Part shown: one piece after another, positions 1-8,243 of the stretch
Layout: each line of letters begins with the position of its first letter
Numbering within the stretch: the first letter of the stretch is position 1
Assembly (NCBI RefSeq): GCF_006716745.1
Contig: NZ_VFPP01000001.1
Coordinates: 310,001 to 374,000 of the forward strand
DNA length: 64,000 nucleotides
From: Saccharothrix saharensis
Lineage (GTDB): Bacteria > Actinomycetota > Actinomycetes > Mycobacteriales > Pseudonocardiaceae
Direction: 5' to 3'
Notes under the pieces: generated by a model
What the model was told of the DNA's origin: nothing
The model's database searches: none
The model's input: only the letters and a program-made list of their open reading frames with translations
Made by a program: the position numbers and the translations under genes

Positions 1-147
1 CACCAGCGTTCCGGCGACCGCGGCGGGCACGGCCAGCTCGTCGGTCAGGTAGGGGAGCAGGAGCAGTCCGGGCACGGTGCCGAACGCGCCGGTGACGAAC
101 GACCCGGTCGCGTACCCGACCCGGACCTGGCCCGTGATCTTCCGCAT
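1..147 (-). CDS. MFS/GPH-type sugar transporter, N-terminal fragment
   Basis: The gene runs off the left edge, so only the first 49 codons are visible. The ATG at 147 opens a short basic segment (MRKITGQVRVGYATGS) followed by a first membrane helix ending in PGLLLLPYLTDELAVPA. This G-x-G...LLLPYLTD pattern is typical of the glycoside-pentoside-hexuronide (MelB-like) branch of the major facilitator superfamily. No clear Shine-Dalgarno precedes the ATG and no earlier in-frame start was seen nearby. It has the same orientation as the das-type operon next door, so it may import a sugar released by the neighbouring glycosidases; that link is inference. Confidence 0.65.
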   Translation of the reverse strand, partial: MRKITGQVRVGYATGSFVTGAFGTVPGLLLLPYLTDELAVPAAVAGTLV

Positions 148-430
148 AGGCGGAAGAGTTTCGCATTCCGTGCGCTACCTGCGCGAGAGCGACTTCGGCG
201 AGCCCGCCATCCGGCGACCGACCACGCCGCTCATCGACAGTGCTCGCAGTGTTCTTGATAACTTCAGTGCACACCAAAGAGTGACAGGGTTGACCACAAG
301 CCAACCATCGCAGGGGCCGACGCGACCGCGTTCACCTCCGGAGTGGACCGCGCTCGCATACATCCTTCGATGGTGTTACGAGCCGGCGCGGAGGTGCCGG
401 GCGGGTCGTCGCCCGGCACCCCCGGCCCGA

Positions 431-1813
431 CTAGCTCGCGGGGACGGTGTCGACGTGGTCGACGCCGGAGGAGCGGTAGCCCGTCACGCGGGACTGCACC
501 TGCGCGGGGCTGAGGACCTGGTCCTTGGCGAAGTAGACGTAGTCCACGTGCTGCTGGTAGGCGCGGTCACCGGGGGTGCCGACGAGGCCGCCGGAGATGA
601 ACCAGAGGTTGAAGTTGATCGACATCGGGGTCTCGGGGTAGTACTTGTCGCCGTGGTCGGCGACCTGGGCGCCGTCGACGAAGTACTTGACCCGGCCGCC
701 GGAGACCTGGATGACGAGGTCGTGCCAGCCGGCGTGGCTCTTCCGCTGCTCGGTGTGGATGTTGTCGGCGATCCAGGGCTCGTTCTGGTAGGTCTCCCAG
801 GTGGTCTCGTAGAGGATGTTCGCGGGTTCGCCCCAGCCGCCGTTGGGCAGGTACTCGAAGTCGAGTTCGCCGTAGTTCGGGTCCATGTTGCTGTTGAGGG
901 GCGTGATGGTGAAGAACGTCTGCACCACGTGGTCGCCGTCGGGGCCGGAGACGGGGGCGTCGGAGAACTTGACGCGGGCCGCGTAGGTGCCCTCGAAGAA
1001 CTTGCGCTGGTGGTAGAGCTCGGTCTGGCGTGCGCTGGAGCCGTTGTTGCTCGATTCGAGGCGCAGGGACTTCTGGCCGTCGACGGTGGGGAAGGTGACG
1101 AGGGCGGGGTCCCACACCGCGCCGGGGACGCCGGGCCCGCCGCCGCCGGAGCGGACGGTCCAGCCGCGTTGGGTGATGCGGGTGTCGGCGGAGTTGCTGT
1201 AGTTGAAGTCGTCGAACAGCGCGGGGCCGTTGGGGTTGGGCGGTGTGGTGGTCGTGGTGGTGGTCGTGGGGCCCGTGCCGCCGGGCGGTGTGCCCCACAG
1301 GAGGGTGGCGCCGCGGTGGACGGTGACGCGGGACCAGGCGGAGTAGGTGGTCGCGGCGCGGAAGGAGTAGTCGTCGGTCTGGGTGATCTGGCCCCAGTTG
1401 GCGCGGTAGAAGCGGAGTTGGAGGTCACCGGTGTCGGCGCCGGGGCCGAGGGAGCCCGCGCCGGTGGTGAACCCGACTTCGAGGTAGCGGTCGGCGGGGC
1501 CGCCGGTGAGGGTGCCGAACGTGCCGGTGACGTTGCCGCAGCCGCGCACGGCCCAGGAGCAGGCGTAGCGGTAGCCGACGTCGGGTGTTTCGCTCTTGAA
1601 GTAGTAGCGGACCTTGAGTTCGTTGAGGGGCACGGTGGTGCCGCCGGTGTTGACGAGCTTGAGCCAGGGTTCGACCTGGTCGGTGGTGGCGCCGGAGGCG
1701 CTGGTGCGGTATTGGGCGGTGACCGCGTCGGCGGCCAGGGCGATCGGTGCGGCCACCAGGGCGGCGACGGACACCGCGGCGGCGCCGATCGCGGCGATCA
1801 TGCGTGCGTGCAC
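431..1813 (-). CDS. Secreted glycanase: CBM3 plus GH16 catalytic domain
   Basis: A 460-residue secreted enzyme. Residues 1-27 form a signal peptide ending in APIALA. Residues about 31-175 match a family 3 carbohydrate-binding module (WLKLVNTGG, LKVRYYFKSE, LQLRFYRANWGQ). A Thr/Pro linker (about 178-197) leads to a lectin-fold catalytic domain. E316-L-D-F-E320 is the ExDxE signature of glycoside hydrolase family 16, supplying nucleophile and acid/base. Family members cut beta-1,3/1,4-glucans and related polymers outside the cell; the exact polymer is not readable here. The GTG at 1813 is well placed behind GAGGAGAG. Only 12 nt separate it from the GH20 gene, so it is probably the last gene of the das-type operon. 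Confidence 0.88.
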   Translation of the reverse strand: MHARMIAAIGAAAVSVAALVAAPIALAADAVTAQYRTSASGATTDQVEPWLKLVNTGGTTVPLNELKVRYYFKSETPDVGYRYACSWAVRGCGNVTGTFGTLTGGPADRYLEVGFTTGAGSLGPGADTGDLQLRFYRANWGQITQTDDYSFRAATTYSAWSRVTVHRGATLLWGTPPGGTGPTTTTTTTTPPNPNGPALFDDFNYSNSADTRITQRGWTVRSGGGGPGVPGAVWDPALVTFPTVDGQKSLRLESSNNGSSARQTELYHQRKFFEGTYAARVKFSDAPVSGPDGDHVVQTFFTITPLNSNMDPNYGELDFEYLPNGGWGEPANILYETTWETYQNEPWIADNIHTEQRKSHAGWHDLVIQVSGGRVKYFVDGAQVADHGDKYYPETPMSINFNLWFISGGLVGTPGDRAYQQHVDYVYFAKDQVLSPAQVQSRVTGYRSSGVDHVDTVPAS

Positions 1814-1825
1814 TTGTTCTCTCCT

Positions 1826-3313
1826 CTAGTCGGCAGGGTGGGACAGGGGAGTGGGCGTGTTCTCCTTTCCGTTGAGGGGTACGGACAGCGCGCTCAGGCG
1901 GCCGGTGTGCGCGTGCATCCGTCGGGTGAAGTCGGTCCAGTCGGGGTGGCGGGTCCAGAGGGTGTCGGCGAGTGCGGCGAGTCGTGGGTAGGCGAGGCGT
2001 TCGAGGTGGTGCGCGGTGGGGACGTATTCGGTCCACAGCGCGCATTGCGCGCCGAGCACGCCGTCGGGGAGCGGGAGGTGGTAGACGTCGTGGGCGGTGA
2101 CGACGAGGCCGGGTTGTCCGGGTGGTTCGTCGGCGTCGTGGGACTGGGGGTAGTCGAGGTAGGTGGAGCGGTGTGGTGCCATGACGACGTCGTGTCCGAG
2201 GTCGAGTGCGGTTCGGGCGTCGGTGGCGTCGCGCCAGGGCATGACGACGGTGCGGGGGTCGCCGGTGGGTTCCCAGGTGACGGGTACGCGTCCGCGTTGC
2301 GTGACGTGGTCGGCGATGGTGCGCAGGAACCAGCCGTGCAGTTCGTGTGGTCCGGCGAGGTTCTCGTGGCGGACGCGGCGGAGGGCGCTGGGGCTGGACT
2401 CCCATTCGGTGGTGGGGCATTCGTCGCCGCCGAGGTGCAGGTGCGGGCCGGGGAAGACGTCGGCGACGGCGTCCACGACGTCGCGGCAGAAGTCCAGGGT
2501 GGTGTCGTCGACGCCGAGGGTTTCGTGGCTGATGCCCCAGCGGGTCCAGACGGGGAGGTGTCGGCGGGGGAAGTTGCCGAGGTGGGGGTAGGCGGCGAGG
2601 GCGGCGCGGGCGTGGCCGGGCATGTCGATCTCGGGGACGATGCGGATGCCGCGTTCGTCGGCGTAGGTGACGAGGGTGGTGAGTTCGGCGGTGGTGTAGG
2701 AGCCGCCGTGGGGGGTGCCGTCGCCGGTGGTTTCGGTGCGCCAGGCGCCGATGGTGGTGAGGCGGGGGTGGTGGGGCACGGGCATGCGCCAGCCCTGGTC
2801 GTCGGTGAGGTGCAGGTGCAGGACGTTGAGCTTGTGCAGGGCCATGAGGTCGATGAAGCGGCGCAGGACGGTGGTGGGGTGGAAGTGGCGTGCGACGTCG
2901 AGGAGGACGCCGCGCCAGGGGAGTCGGGGTGCGTCGCGGATGTCGACGCCGGGCAGTGCCCAGTGCGCGTCGGGTGCGGGGCGGGTGCCGAGTGCGGTCG
3001 GTGTGACGAGTTGGCGGAGTGTTTGGACGCCGTGGGCGAGTCCGTGGCGGGTGGCGGCGCGGAGGACGACGGCGTGTTCGTTGACGGTGAGGGCGTAGCC
3101 TTCGTCGCCGAGGCCGACGAGCCGGTCGTCGAGGGCGAACACGATCCGGCCGTCGTCGTGCAGGGGTAGTGGCAGGCCGGTGGCGGGGCGCAGGAGGGTG
3201 CGCAGGAGCCGGGCCGCGCCGTGTGCGCCGGGGGTGGCGCGGATGGCGGTGTCGTGGTCGAGCGTGAAGCGGCCGTGTCGGCGGACGAGTCTGGTGGGGC
3301 GTGGCACGATCAC
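1826..3313 (-). CDS. dasD: GH20 beta-N-acetylhexosaminidase
   Basis: A 495-residue beta-N-acetylglucosaminidase that removes terminal GlcNAc from chitobiose-type oligosaccharides. The catalytic Asp-Glu pair is D297-E298 in HLHLGGDECPTTEW, the GH20 hallmark. The (beta/alpha)8 barrel is recognisable from PWRGVLLDVARHF through KLNVLHLHLTDDQGW and VPEIDMPGHA, with an N-terminal GH20b-like domain before it. No signal peptide is seen, so it should act inside the cell on imported sugars. The GTG at 3313 lies 14 nt after the permease stop and has GGAG upstream; the reading frame is open far upstream, but that part overlaps the permease. Position and family match Streptomyces dasD next to dasABC. Confidence 0.88.
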   Translation of the reverse strand: MIVPRPTRLVRRHGRFTLDHDTAIRATPGAHGAARLLRTLLRPATGLPLPLHDDGRIVFALDDRLVGLGDEGYALTVNEHAVVLRAATRHGLAHGVQTLRQLVTPTALGTRPAPDAHWALPGVDIRDAPRLPWRGVLLDVARHFHPTTVLRRFIDLMALHKLNVLHLHLTDDQGWRMPVPHHPRLTTIGAWRTETTGDGTPHGGSYTTAELTTLVTYADERGIRIVPEIDMPGHARAALAAYPHLGNFPRRHLPVWTRWGISHETLGVDDTTLDFCRDVVDAVADVFPGPHLHLGGDECPTTEWESSPSALRRVRHENLAGPHELHGWFLRTIADHVTQRGRVPVTWEPTGDPRTVVMPWRDATDARTALDLGHDVVMAPHRSTYLDYPQSHDADEPPGQPGLVVTAHDVYHLPLPDGVLGAQCALWTEYVPTAHHLERLAYPRLAALADTLWTRHPDWTDFTRRMHAHTGRLSALSVPLNGKENTPTPLSHPAD

Positions 3314-3327
3314 GGTTTCTCCGTTCC

Positions 3328-4149
3328 TCAGCCCTTGACCGCGCCGCCGACGATCCCGGTGGTGACCCGGCCTTGGAGGACGAGGAACACCAGCAGGACG
3401 GGCAGCATGAACAGGGTGGAGGCGGCCATGGTGGCGCCCCAGTCGGTGCCGAAGGTGTTGCTGAAGGACGAGAGCCAGACGGGCAGGGTGCGGTCGTCCT
3501 GGTCTTTGATGATGAGCACGTTGGCGAAGGCGAACTCGTTCCAGGCGGTGATGAAGCCGAACAGGGAGGTCGCGAGCAGGCCTGGTGCGAGCAGGGGGAA
3601 CACGACGCGTCGGAACGCCTGGGTGCGTGAGCAGCCGTCGACGAGGGCGGCTTCTTCGAGGTCGACGGGGATGGCGGCGAGGAAGCCGCGGAGGGTGACG
3701 ATGGTGAACGGCAGGGTGATCATGAAGTAGACGAGGGTGAGCATCCAGAGGGTGTCGAGCAGGCCGGTGTCGCGGGCGATGACGTAGACGGGGATGAGGA
3801 GTGCTTCCCACGGTGTCATCTGGGCGATGAAGACCATGAGGATGAAGCCGCGTCGGCCTTTCCACCTGAGCCGTGCGACGGCGAACGCGGCGAGCAGCGC
3901 CACGACGAGGGAGAGCAGGACCGCGCCGCCGGCGACGAGGATGCTGTTGCGCCAGAACGACCAGAAGCCGGCTGCGGCGACGGCGGTGCCGAAGTGGTCG
4001 AGGGTGAGCGACAGGGGCAGGAACGTGGGTGTCGCGGCTTGGATGTCGCGGGTCGGTTTGAAGGCGGTGAGGACCATCCAGTACACGGGGAACACCGACA
4101 CGGTGAACACGACGAGGGCCGCGACGCCGCGCAGGAGGCGGCTGGTCAT
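3328..4149 (-). CDS. dasC: Carbohydrate ABC transporter permease (MalG/DasC type)
   Basis: A 273-residue inner-membrane permease with about six helices. The EAA loop that docks the ATPase is visible as DLEEAALVDGCSRTQAFRRVVFPLLAPG, and the start ...FPVYWMVLTAFKP is typical of MalG-type subunits. ATG 4149 overlaps the stop of the preceding permease by four bases (ATGA), indicating translational coupling. Together with the permease and binding protein upstream it forms a CUT1 importer. No ATPase gene lies in the operon; in streptomycetes the shared ATPase MsiK serves DasABC, which is the expected situation here. Confidence 0.9.
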   Translation of the reverse strand: MTSRLLRGVAALVVFTVSVFPVYWMVLTAFKPTRDIQAATPTFLPLSLTLDHFGTAVAAAGFWSFWRNSILVAGGAVLLSLVVALLAAFAVARLRWKGRRGFILMVFIAQMTPWEALLIPVYVIARDTGLLDTLWMLTLVYFMITLPFTIVTLRGFLAAIPVDLEEAALVDGCSRTQAFRRVVFPLLAPGLLATSLFGFITAWNEFAFANVLIIKDQDDRTLPVWLSSFSNTFGTDWGATMAASTLFMLPVLLVFLVLQGRVTTGIVGGAVKG

Positions 4150-5099
4150 GTCAGGTCCTCCTGCCGGTAGAGCCGGCGGAAGTAGGCGAGCAGGGCGAGC
4201 ACGAGCAGCAGCACCATGAGGGTGGAGACGGCTGCGCCGAGGTCGTAGCGCTGCAACGACTGGGCGACCTGGAAGGCGTAGACGGGCAGGGTGGTGGTGG
4301 CTCGGCCGGGTCCGCCTTGGGAGATGACCCAGATCTGGACGAAGGCTTTGGCGACCCAGATGACTTCGAGGCAGGTGATCAGGCCGAACATGGCGCGCAG
4401 CACGGGGAGCGTGATGGAGGTGAACGCGCGCCACGCGCCGGCGCCGTCGATCCGCGCCGCCTCGTACAGCTCGGCGGGGATGGTGACCATCGCCGCGTAG
4501 AGCGACAGGGCGGCGAAGGGCACGGACTGCCACACGATGAGGGTGACGAGGATGGCGAAGGTGGCGGGTCCGTCGGCGAACCAGGTGTAGTCGCGGTAGC
4601 TCTCGAAGCCGAGTGCGACCAGGGCCCAGTTGACCACGCCGAGGCGGGACTGGAAGAGCCACTGGAACACGGTGGTCGCGGCGATCACGGGGGTGGCCCA
4701 GACGAGCACCAGGCCGGACATCACCAGCAGGCGGGTCCATCTGCCCAGGCGCACCAGGAGCAGGGCGACGAGCGTGGACAGCACCATGATCAGCACGACG
4801 TTGATGGCGGTGAACAGCAGCGTGCGGCGGACGACCGACCGGAACTCGGGGTCGGTGAGCACGCGCGTGTAGTTGGCCAGGCCGACGAAGCGGGCGTCGC
4901 CGCGCACGAGTTGCGGCAGGCCGAACTCCTGCAGCGAGATGACCAGGTTGCGCGCCACCGGGTAGAGCAGCAGGAACGTGGTGGCCAGCACCGTGGGTGC
5001 GATGAGCAGGTAGGGCCACCAGGAGGTGCGGCGGCGGCGTGGTGGGGGCGGGGGTGCCGGCGGGCGGTGGGGGACCGCCCGCGTCAGCGTCGTGGCCAT
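4146..5099 (-). CDS. dasB: Carbohydrate ABC transporter permease (MalF/DasB type)
   Basis: A 317-residue MalF-type permease. A Pro/Arg-rich cytoplasmic N-terminus (residues 1-27) precedes the first helix WWPYLLIAPTVLATTFLLLYPV. The EAA-loop motif appears as ELYEAARIDGAGAWRAFTSI. It pairs with the following MalG-type subunit, with which it overlaps by four bases, and starts one base after the stop of the binding-protein gene. The pair should move a beta-linked amino-sugar oligomer, probably N,N'-diacetylchitobiose, given the neighbouring binding protein, hexosaminidase and DasR-like regulator; the substrate itself is inferred from that context. Confidence 0.9.
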   Translation of the reverse strand: MATTLTRAVPHRPPAPPPPPRRRRTSWWPYLLIAPTVLATTFLLLYPVARNLVISLQEFGLPQLVRGDARFVGLANYTRVLTDPEFRSVVRRTLLFTAINVVLIMVLSTLVALLLVRLGRWTRLLVMSGLVLVWATPVIAATTVFQWLFQSRLGVVNWALVALGFESYRDYTWFADGPATFAILVTLIVWQSVPFAALSLYAAMVTIPAELYEAARIDGAGAWRAFTSITLPVLRAMFGLITCLEVIWVAKAFVQIWVISQGGPGRATTTLPVYAFQVAQSLQRYDLGAAVSTLMVLLLVLALLAYFRRLYRQEDLT

Positions 5100-5100
5100 G

Positions 5101-6345
5101 CTAGGCGCCCGAGTTGAGCGCCTGGGTGATCACCTGGTCGGCGGCGGCGGCGGCCGTCGCGGGGTCGGCGCCGGTCAGCACGGCGGTGAGGAACTCCTTG
5201 ATGGGGTTGCGGGCTTCGACCGCGGCCCAGTTGGGCGAGTTGGGGGTGGCGTGGCCGTTGACCGCGCCCGCTGCCATGGCCGCCGCGCCGGGGTCGTCGC
5301 CGACGGCGCTCGCGAGCGAGGTGCGGTTGGGCACGTAGTTCATCGCCTTGGCCAGTTCGACCTGCCACTTCTCCCCGGCGAGCGCCTTGACCACGGCGTA
5401 GGCGCCGTCCTGGCGGGTGGAGGCGAGCGGGATGATCAGGTCGGAGCCGCCGGTGAACACCGCGCCGGGGGTGGCGGCGGTCTTGCCGGGGATGGGGAAG
5501 AAGCCGAGGTGGTCGGCCAGGTCGGGGTTGGCCTTGGCGACGAGCTTGGCCGCGCCGGGCACGGCGATGAACTGGGCGACCTGGCCGGCGGCGACGACGT
5601 CGGTCTGCTGGGGTTTGGCTTCGTCGGAGTCCTTCGGCCCGTCGCCGAGGGCTTGCAGCCTCTTGTAGAAGTCCGCGGCCGCCAGCGCTTCCGGTGTGCT
5701 CAGCGAGCCGGTCCACCGGTCGCCGTCGCGTTCGGCGAGGTCGCCGCCTTCGTCCCAGACGAATCCGGAGAGCACGTACCAGTTCTGGCCGGGCAGGTAG
5801 ATGCCCTGGGTGTCGCCCTGGTCGAGCTTCGCGGTGGTGGCGAGCCACTCGTCACGCGTCTTGGGTGGCGTCACCCCGGCGGCCGCGAAGAGGTCCTTGC
5901 GGTAGATGACGACCCGGTTGGCCGCGTAGAACGGGACGCCGAACTGCTTGCCGTCCACGGCGCCGGGTTCGGCGAGGCCGGGGATCCAGTCGTCGCCGCC
6001 CAGTTCGGTGACCTTCGCGGTCAGGTCGGTGACGCCGTCGCTGGCGGCGTACTGGGCGACCTGGGTGTTGCCGACCTCGATGACGTCGGGCGGGTCGGTG
6101 CTGGCCAGGGCGCTGGTGACCTTCTGGGTGATGCCGTTCCACTCCTGGATCTGGATCCTGAGGTCGAGTTGGGGGTGGTCGCGTTCGAACTCGGTCTCGA
6201 AGCGGCTGACGAACTCGTCGGTGGCCGAGTCCTTCATCAGCCAGACGGTGATGTCCTGCTTGCCGCCGGACGCGTCCGGGTCGGAGCCGCAGGCGGACAG
6301 GACGAGCAACGACGCGAGGACCAGGGCGACGGGGCGGTGCGGCAC
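5101..6345 (-). CDS. dasA: Sugar-binding lipoprotein of ABC importer (DasA type)
   Basis: A 414-residue extracytoplasmic solute-binding protein (family 1). A lipoprotein signal ends in the lipobox LSAC with C19 as the lipid-modified residue. The mature protein starts with a GSDPDASGGK linker and ITVWLMKDSATDEF, then shows the family motif SALASTDPPDVIEVGN. It is first in the operon: GTG 6345 sits behind AGGTGA and the divergent regulator gene lies 181 bp away. By order (dasA-dasB-dasC-GH20 with divergent dasR) it corresponds to the chitobiose-binding DasA of Streptomyces. NgcE-like GlcNAc/chitobiose binding is the main alternative. Confidence 0.85.
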   Translation of the reverse strand: MPHRPVALVLASLLVLSACGSDPDASGGKQDITVWLMKDSATDEFVSRFETEFERDHPQLDLRIQIQEWNGITQKVTSALASTDPPDVIEVGNTQVAQYAASDGVTDLTAKVTELGGDDWIPGLAEPGAVDGKQFGVPFYAANRVVIYRKDLFAAAGVTPPKTRDEWLATTAKLDQGDTQGIYLPGQNWYVLSGFVWDEGGDLAERDGDRWTGSLSTPEALAAADFYKRLQALGDGPKDSDEAKPQQTDVVAAGQVAQFIAVPGAAKLVAKANPDLADHLGFFPIPGKTAATPGAVFTGGSDLIIPLASTRQDGAYAVVKALAGEKWQVELAKAMNYVPNRTSLASAVGDDPGAAAMAAGAVNGHATPNSPNWAAVEARNPIKEFLTAVLTGADPATAAAAADQVITQALNSGA

Positions 6346-6360
6346 GTCTCACCTCTCAGC

Positions 6361-6490
6361 TGACCAATTGGTAAACCTCGGTGGAGCCTGTCCGAAGATG
6401 GCATAGACCAATGTGGCAGTCAACACCCAGATCACAGCCATGAGAGCGCTCTCGATCTTGCGGCAACCGGACCTGACCACTGGTCTGACA
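6361..6490. promoter_or_regulatory. Divergent das control region with DasR-type half-sites
   Basis: The 181-bp gap between dasA and the regulator gene is AT-richer than its surroundings. It contains a perfect palindrome ACCAATTGGT at 6363-6372, a TAGACCA half-site at 6404-6410 and an imperfect palindrome GACCACTGGTC at 6475-6485 that continues as ACTGGTCT (6479-6486). The last string equals the left half of the known DasR-responsive element ACTGGTCTAGACCAGT. These are the expected places for the GntR/HutC-type regulator to bind and repress both directions. Half-site matches are direct; binding is inference. Confidence 0.6.
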
Positions 6491-6526
6491 TACTGGACGG
6501 CGACCGGCAAGACGAAGCGAGGCGGC

Positions 6527-7354
6527 ATGGCCGAACCGATCCTCAAACGCGAACGGGTGCGCGACTACCTGCTCGAACTCATCGAGACCCACCCGCCGGG
6601 CGCGCCCATCCCGGCCGAGCGCGTGCTGTGCCGCCAACTGGCGGTGTCCCGGCCCACGCTGCGCTCCGCCGTGGACGAACTGGTCACCACCGGGCTGCTG
6701 GTCCGCCAGCACGGCCGCGGCACGTTCGTCGCGCCCGCCAAGATCACCCAGGAGCTGGTGTCGGGCGACCGGGCCATGACGCTGCCGCAGGCCGGCGGCG
6801 CGTGGAGCAGCCGGGTGCTGGAGCACGCCCGCGTCCCGGCCGGCGCGCGGGTCGGCCGGCGGCTGCGCGTGTCGCCCGCCGCCGAGATCACCTACATCGC
6901 CCGCCTGCGGCTGGTCGACGGCGCGCCGATGGCCGTCGAGTACCTGCACGTGCCGGTGGCCGTGGCACCCGGCCTCACGGTCGAGGACATGGAGTCGGGC
7001 AACTTCTACGACCGGCTGGCCGACCACGGCGTGCACGTCAGCGACGCGGTGCAGTCCATCGAGCCCACCGTCACCAACGACGCCGAGTCCGAGCTGCTGG
7101 GCGTGCCGGTGTTCGCCCCCGCGCTGCTGTTCGAGCGGCTGACCAACGACACCACCGGCCGTCCGGTCGAGTACGTCCACTCCCTGTACCGCGGCGACCG
7201 GTACCGGATCGTCTCCCGGCTCTCGCTCGCCCCGTCCGCGTCCGCGCCCGCGCCCGGCGCGCGGACCGGCCACCACCCCGGCATACCGCCCGGTGACCTG
7301 TCCACCGGCCCGGTCCGCTCGGCCACCACCGGCGACGTCCAGGACGTGCCGTAG
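6527..7354 (+). CDS. dasR: GntR/HutC-family regulator, DasR-like
   Basis: A 275-residue repressor. Residues about 5-70 are a winged helix (LCRQLAVSRPTLRSAVDELVTTG, then HGRGTFVA), and residues about 85-240 form the UTRA ligand-binding domain (ITYIARLRLVDGAPMAVEYLHV, GRPVEYVHSLYRGDRYRIVSRL). In streptomycetes DasR senses glucosamine-6-phosphate and controls amino-sugar uptake, chitinases and antibiotic genes; the same role is inferred here from sequence type and divergence from the das operon. ATG 6527 was chosen because GAGG lies four bases upstream; earlier in-frame starts at 6413 and 6440 would add unmatched sequence. The last 35 residues are Pro/Gly-rich and not part of the usual family length. 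Confidence 0.85.
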   Translation: MAEPILKRERVRDYLLELIETHPPGAPIPAERVLCRQLAVSRPTLRSAVDELVTTGLLVRQHGRGTFVAPAKITQELVSGDRAMTLPQAGGAWSSRVLEHARVPAGARVGRRLRVSPAAEITYIARLRLVDGAPMAVEYLHVPVAVAPGLTVEDMESGNFYDRLADHGVHVSDAVQSIEPTVTNDAESELLGVPVFAPALLFERLTNDTTGRPVEYVHSLYRGDRYRIVSRLSLAPSASAPAPGARTGHHPGIPPGDLSTGPVRSATTGDVQDVP

Positions 7355-7430
7355 TCGCGGCCGCTCCCGCTGCGGGCGGGCGGTGGTACTGCCAGGATGG
7401 GCCCGCCCGTACGACCTCGAGGAGGACGTG

Positions 7431-7838
7431 GTGACCTCTCGACTCAACCCCTACATCAGCTTCGCCGGTAACGCCCGGGAGGCGCTGGAGTTCTACGAGT
7501 CCGTCTTCGGCGGCACGCTGCGGCTCACCACCTTCGGCGAGTACGGCCGGGCCGACGCGCCCGAGGCGGAGAAGATCATGCACGGGCAGTTGGAGACGTC
7601 CGGCGGTTACACGCTGATGGGTGCCGACACCCCGCCCGGCATGCCGCACAACCCCGGCGACACCGTCACCATCAGCCTCAGCGGCGATGACGCCGACGAG
7701 CTGCGCGGCTACTTCGCCAAGCTCTCCGACGGCGGCAACGTGACCGTGCCGCTGGAGAAGCAGATGTGGGGCGACGAGTTCGGCGCCTGCCAGGACCGGT
7801 TCGGCGTCCAGTGGGTGGTCGACATCAGCGGCACGTGA
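7431..7838 (+). CDS. VOC-superfamily (PhnB/glyoxalase-like) protein
   Basis: A 135-residue protein of the vicinal-oxygen-chelate fold. It opens with LNPYISFAGNAREALEFYESVFGGTL and has FGEYGRADAPEAEKIMHGQLETS and DRFGVQWVVDI, the pattern of the PhnB-like group often annotated as 3-demethylubiquinone methyltransferase-like or glyoxalase. No specific reaction can be assigned: many of these proteins bind small molecules or give bleomycin-type resistance. GTG 7431 has GGAGG five bases upstream; GTG 7428 is a weaker alternative. It stands alone between dasR and the BlaI/M56 pair. Confidence 0.85.
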   Translation: MTSRLNPYISFAGNAREALEFYESVFGGTLRLTTFGEYGRADAPEAEKIMHGQLETSGGYTLMGADTPPGMPHNPGDTVTISLSGDDADELRGYFAKLSDGGNVTVPLEKQMWGDEFGACQDRFGVQWVVDISGT

Positions 7839-7892
7839 GCCCGGCCGCCACCGCGCCTCGTACGATCGGCACGTGACGGGCGGAGGGTGGCG

Positions 7893-8243
7893 GTGACCGG
7901 GCTGGGCGAGTTGGAACGGGCCGCGATGGACGTGCTGTGGGATCGCGGCGAGCCGGTCGCGGTGCGCGACGTGGTGCGGGCGCTGGCCGACCGCGACCTC
8001 GCCTACACCACCGTGATGACGGTGTTGAACCGGTTGACCAAGAAGGGGTTCGTGCGCCGCGAGGCGGGCGAGGGCCGGGCCTGGTACTACGCGCCGGTGG
8101 CCAGCCGCGAGCAGTACGTGGCCCGGCTGATGCTCGACGCGCTGTCGTTGACCGGGGACCGGGAAACCGCGCTGGCGCACTTCGCGCAGTCGATGACCCC
8201 GCCCGAGGCGGAGGCGTTGAGCCAGGCGTTGGACGAGCGGTGA
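7893..8243 (+). CDS. BlaI/MecI/CopY-family repressor
   Basis: A 116-residue winged-helix repressor. LGELERAAMDVLWDRGEPVAVRDVV and YTTVMTVLNRLTKKGFVRR are the standard DNA-binding half, and the C-terminal helices from SREQYVARLM form the dimerisation and cleavage region. Family members bind TACA-type inverted repeats as dimers and are inactivated when a partner membrane protease cuts them. That partner is the next gene, which overlaps it by four bases. GTG 7893 (GGAGG six bases before) is preferred over GTG 7887. A matching operator lies not in front of this gene but after the protease gene, at 9135-9170. Confidence 0.9.
   Translation: MTGLGELERAAMDVLWDRGEPVAVRDVVRALADRDLAYTTVMTVLNRLTKKGFVRREAGEGRAWYYAPVASREQYVARLMLDALSLTGDRETALAHFAQSMTPPEAEALSQALDER

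Noticed and set aside
77..3169. A plus-strand open frame of more than 1000 codons across the GH16 and GH20 genes
   Set aside because: The translation is a Gly/Val/Ala-rich string with no family motifs. The minus strand carries clear GH16 and GH20 catalytic signatures. High GC content creates long open frames opposite real genes.
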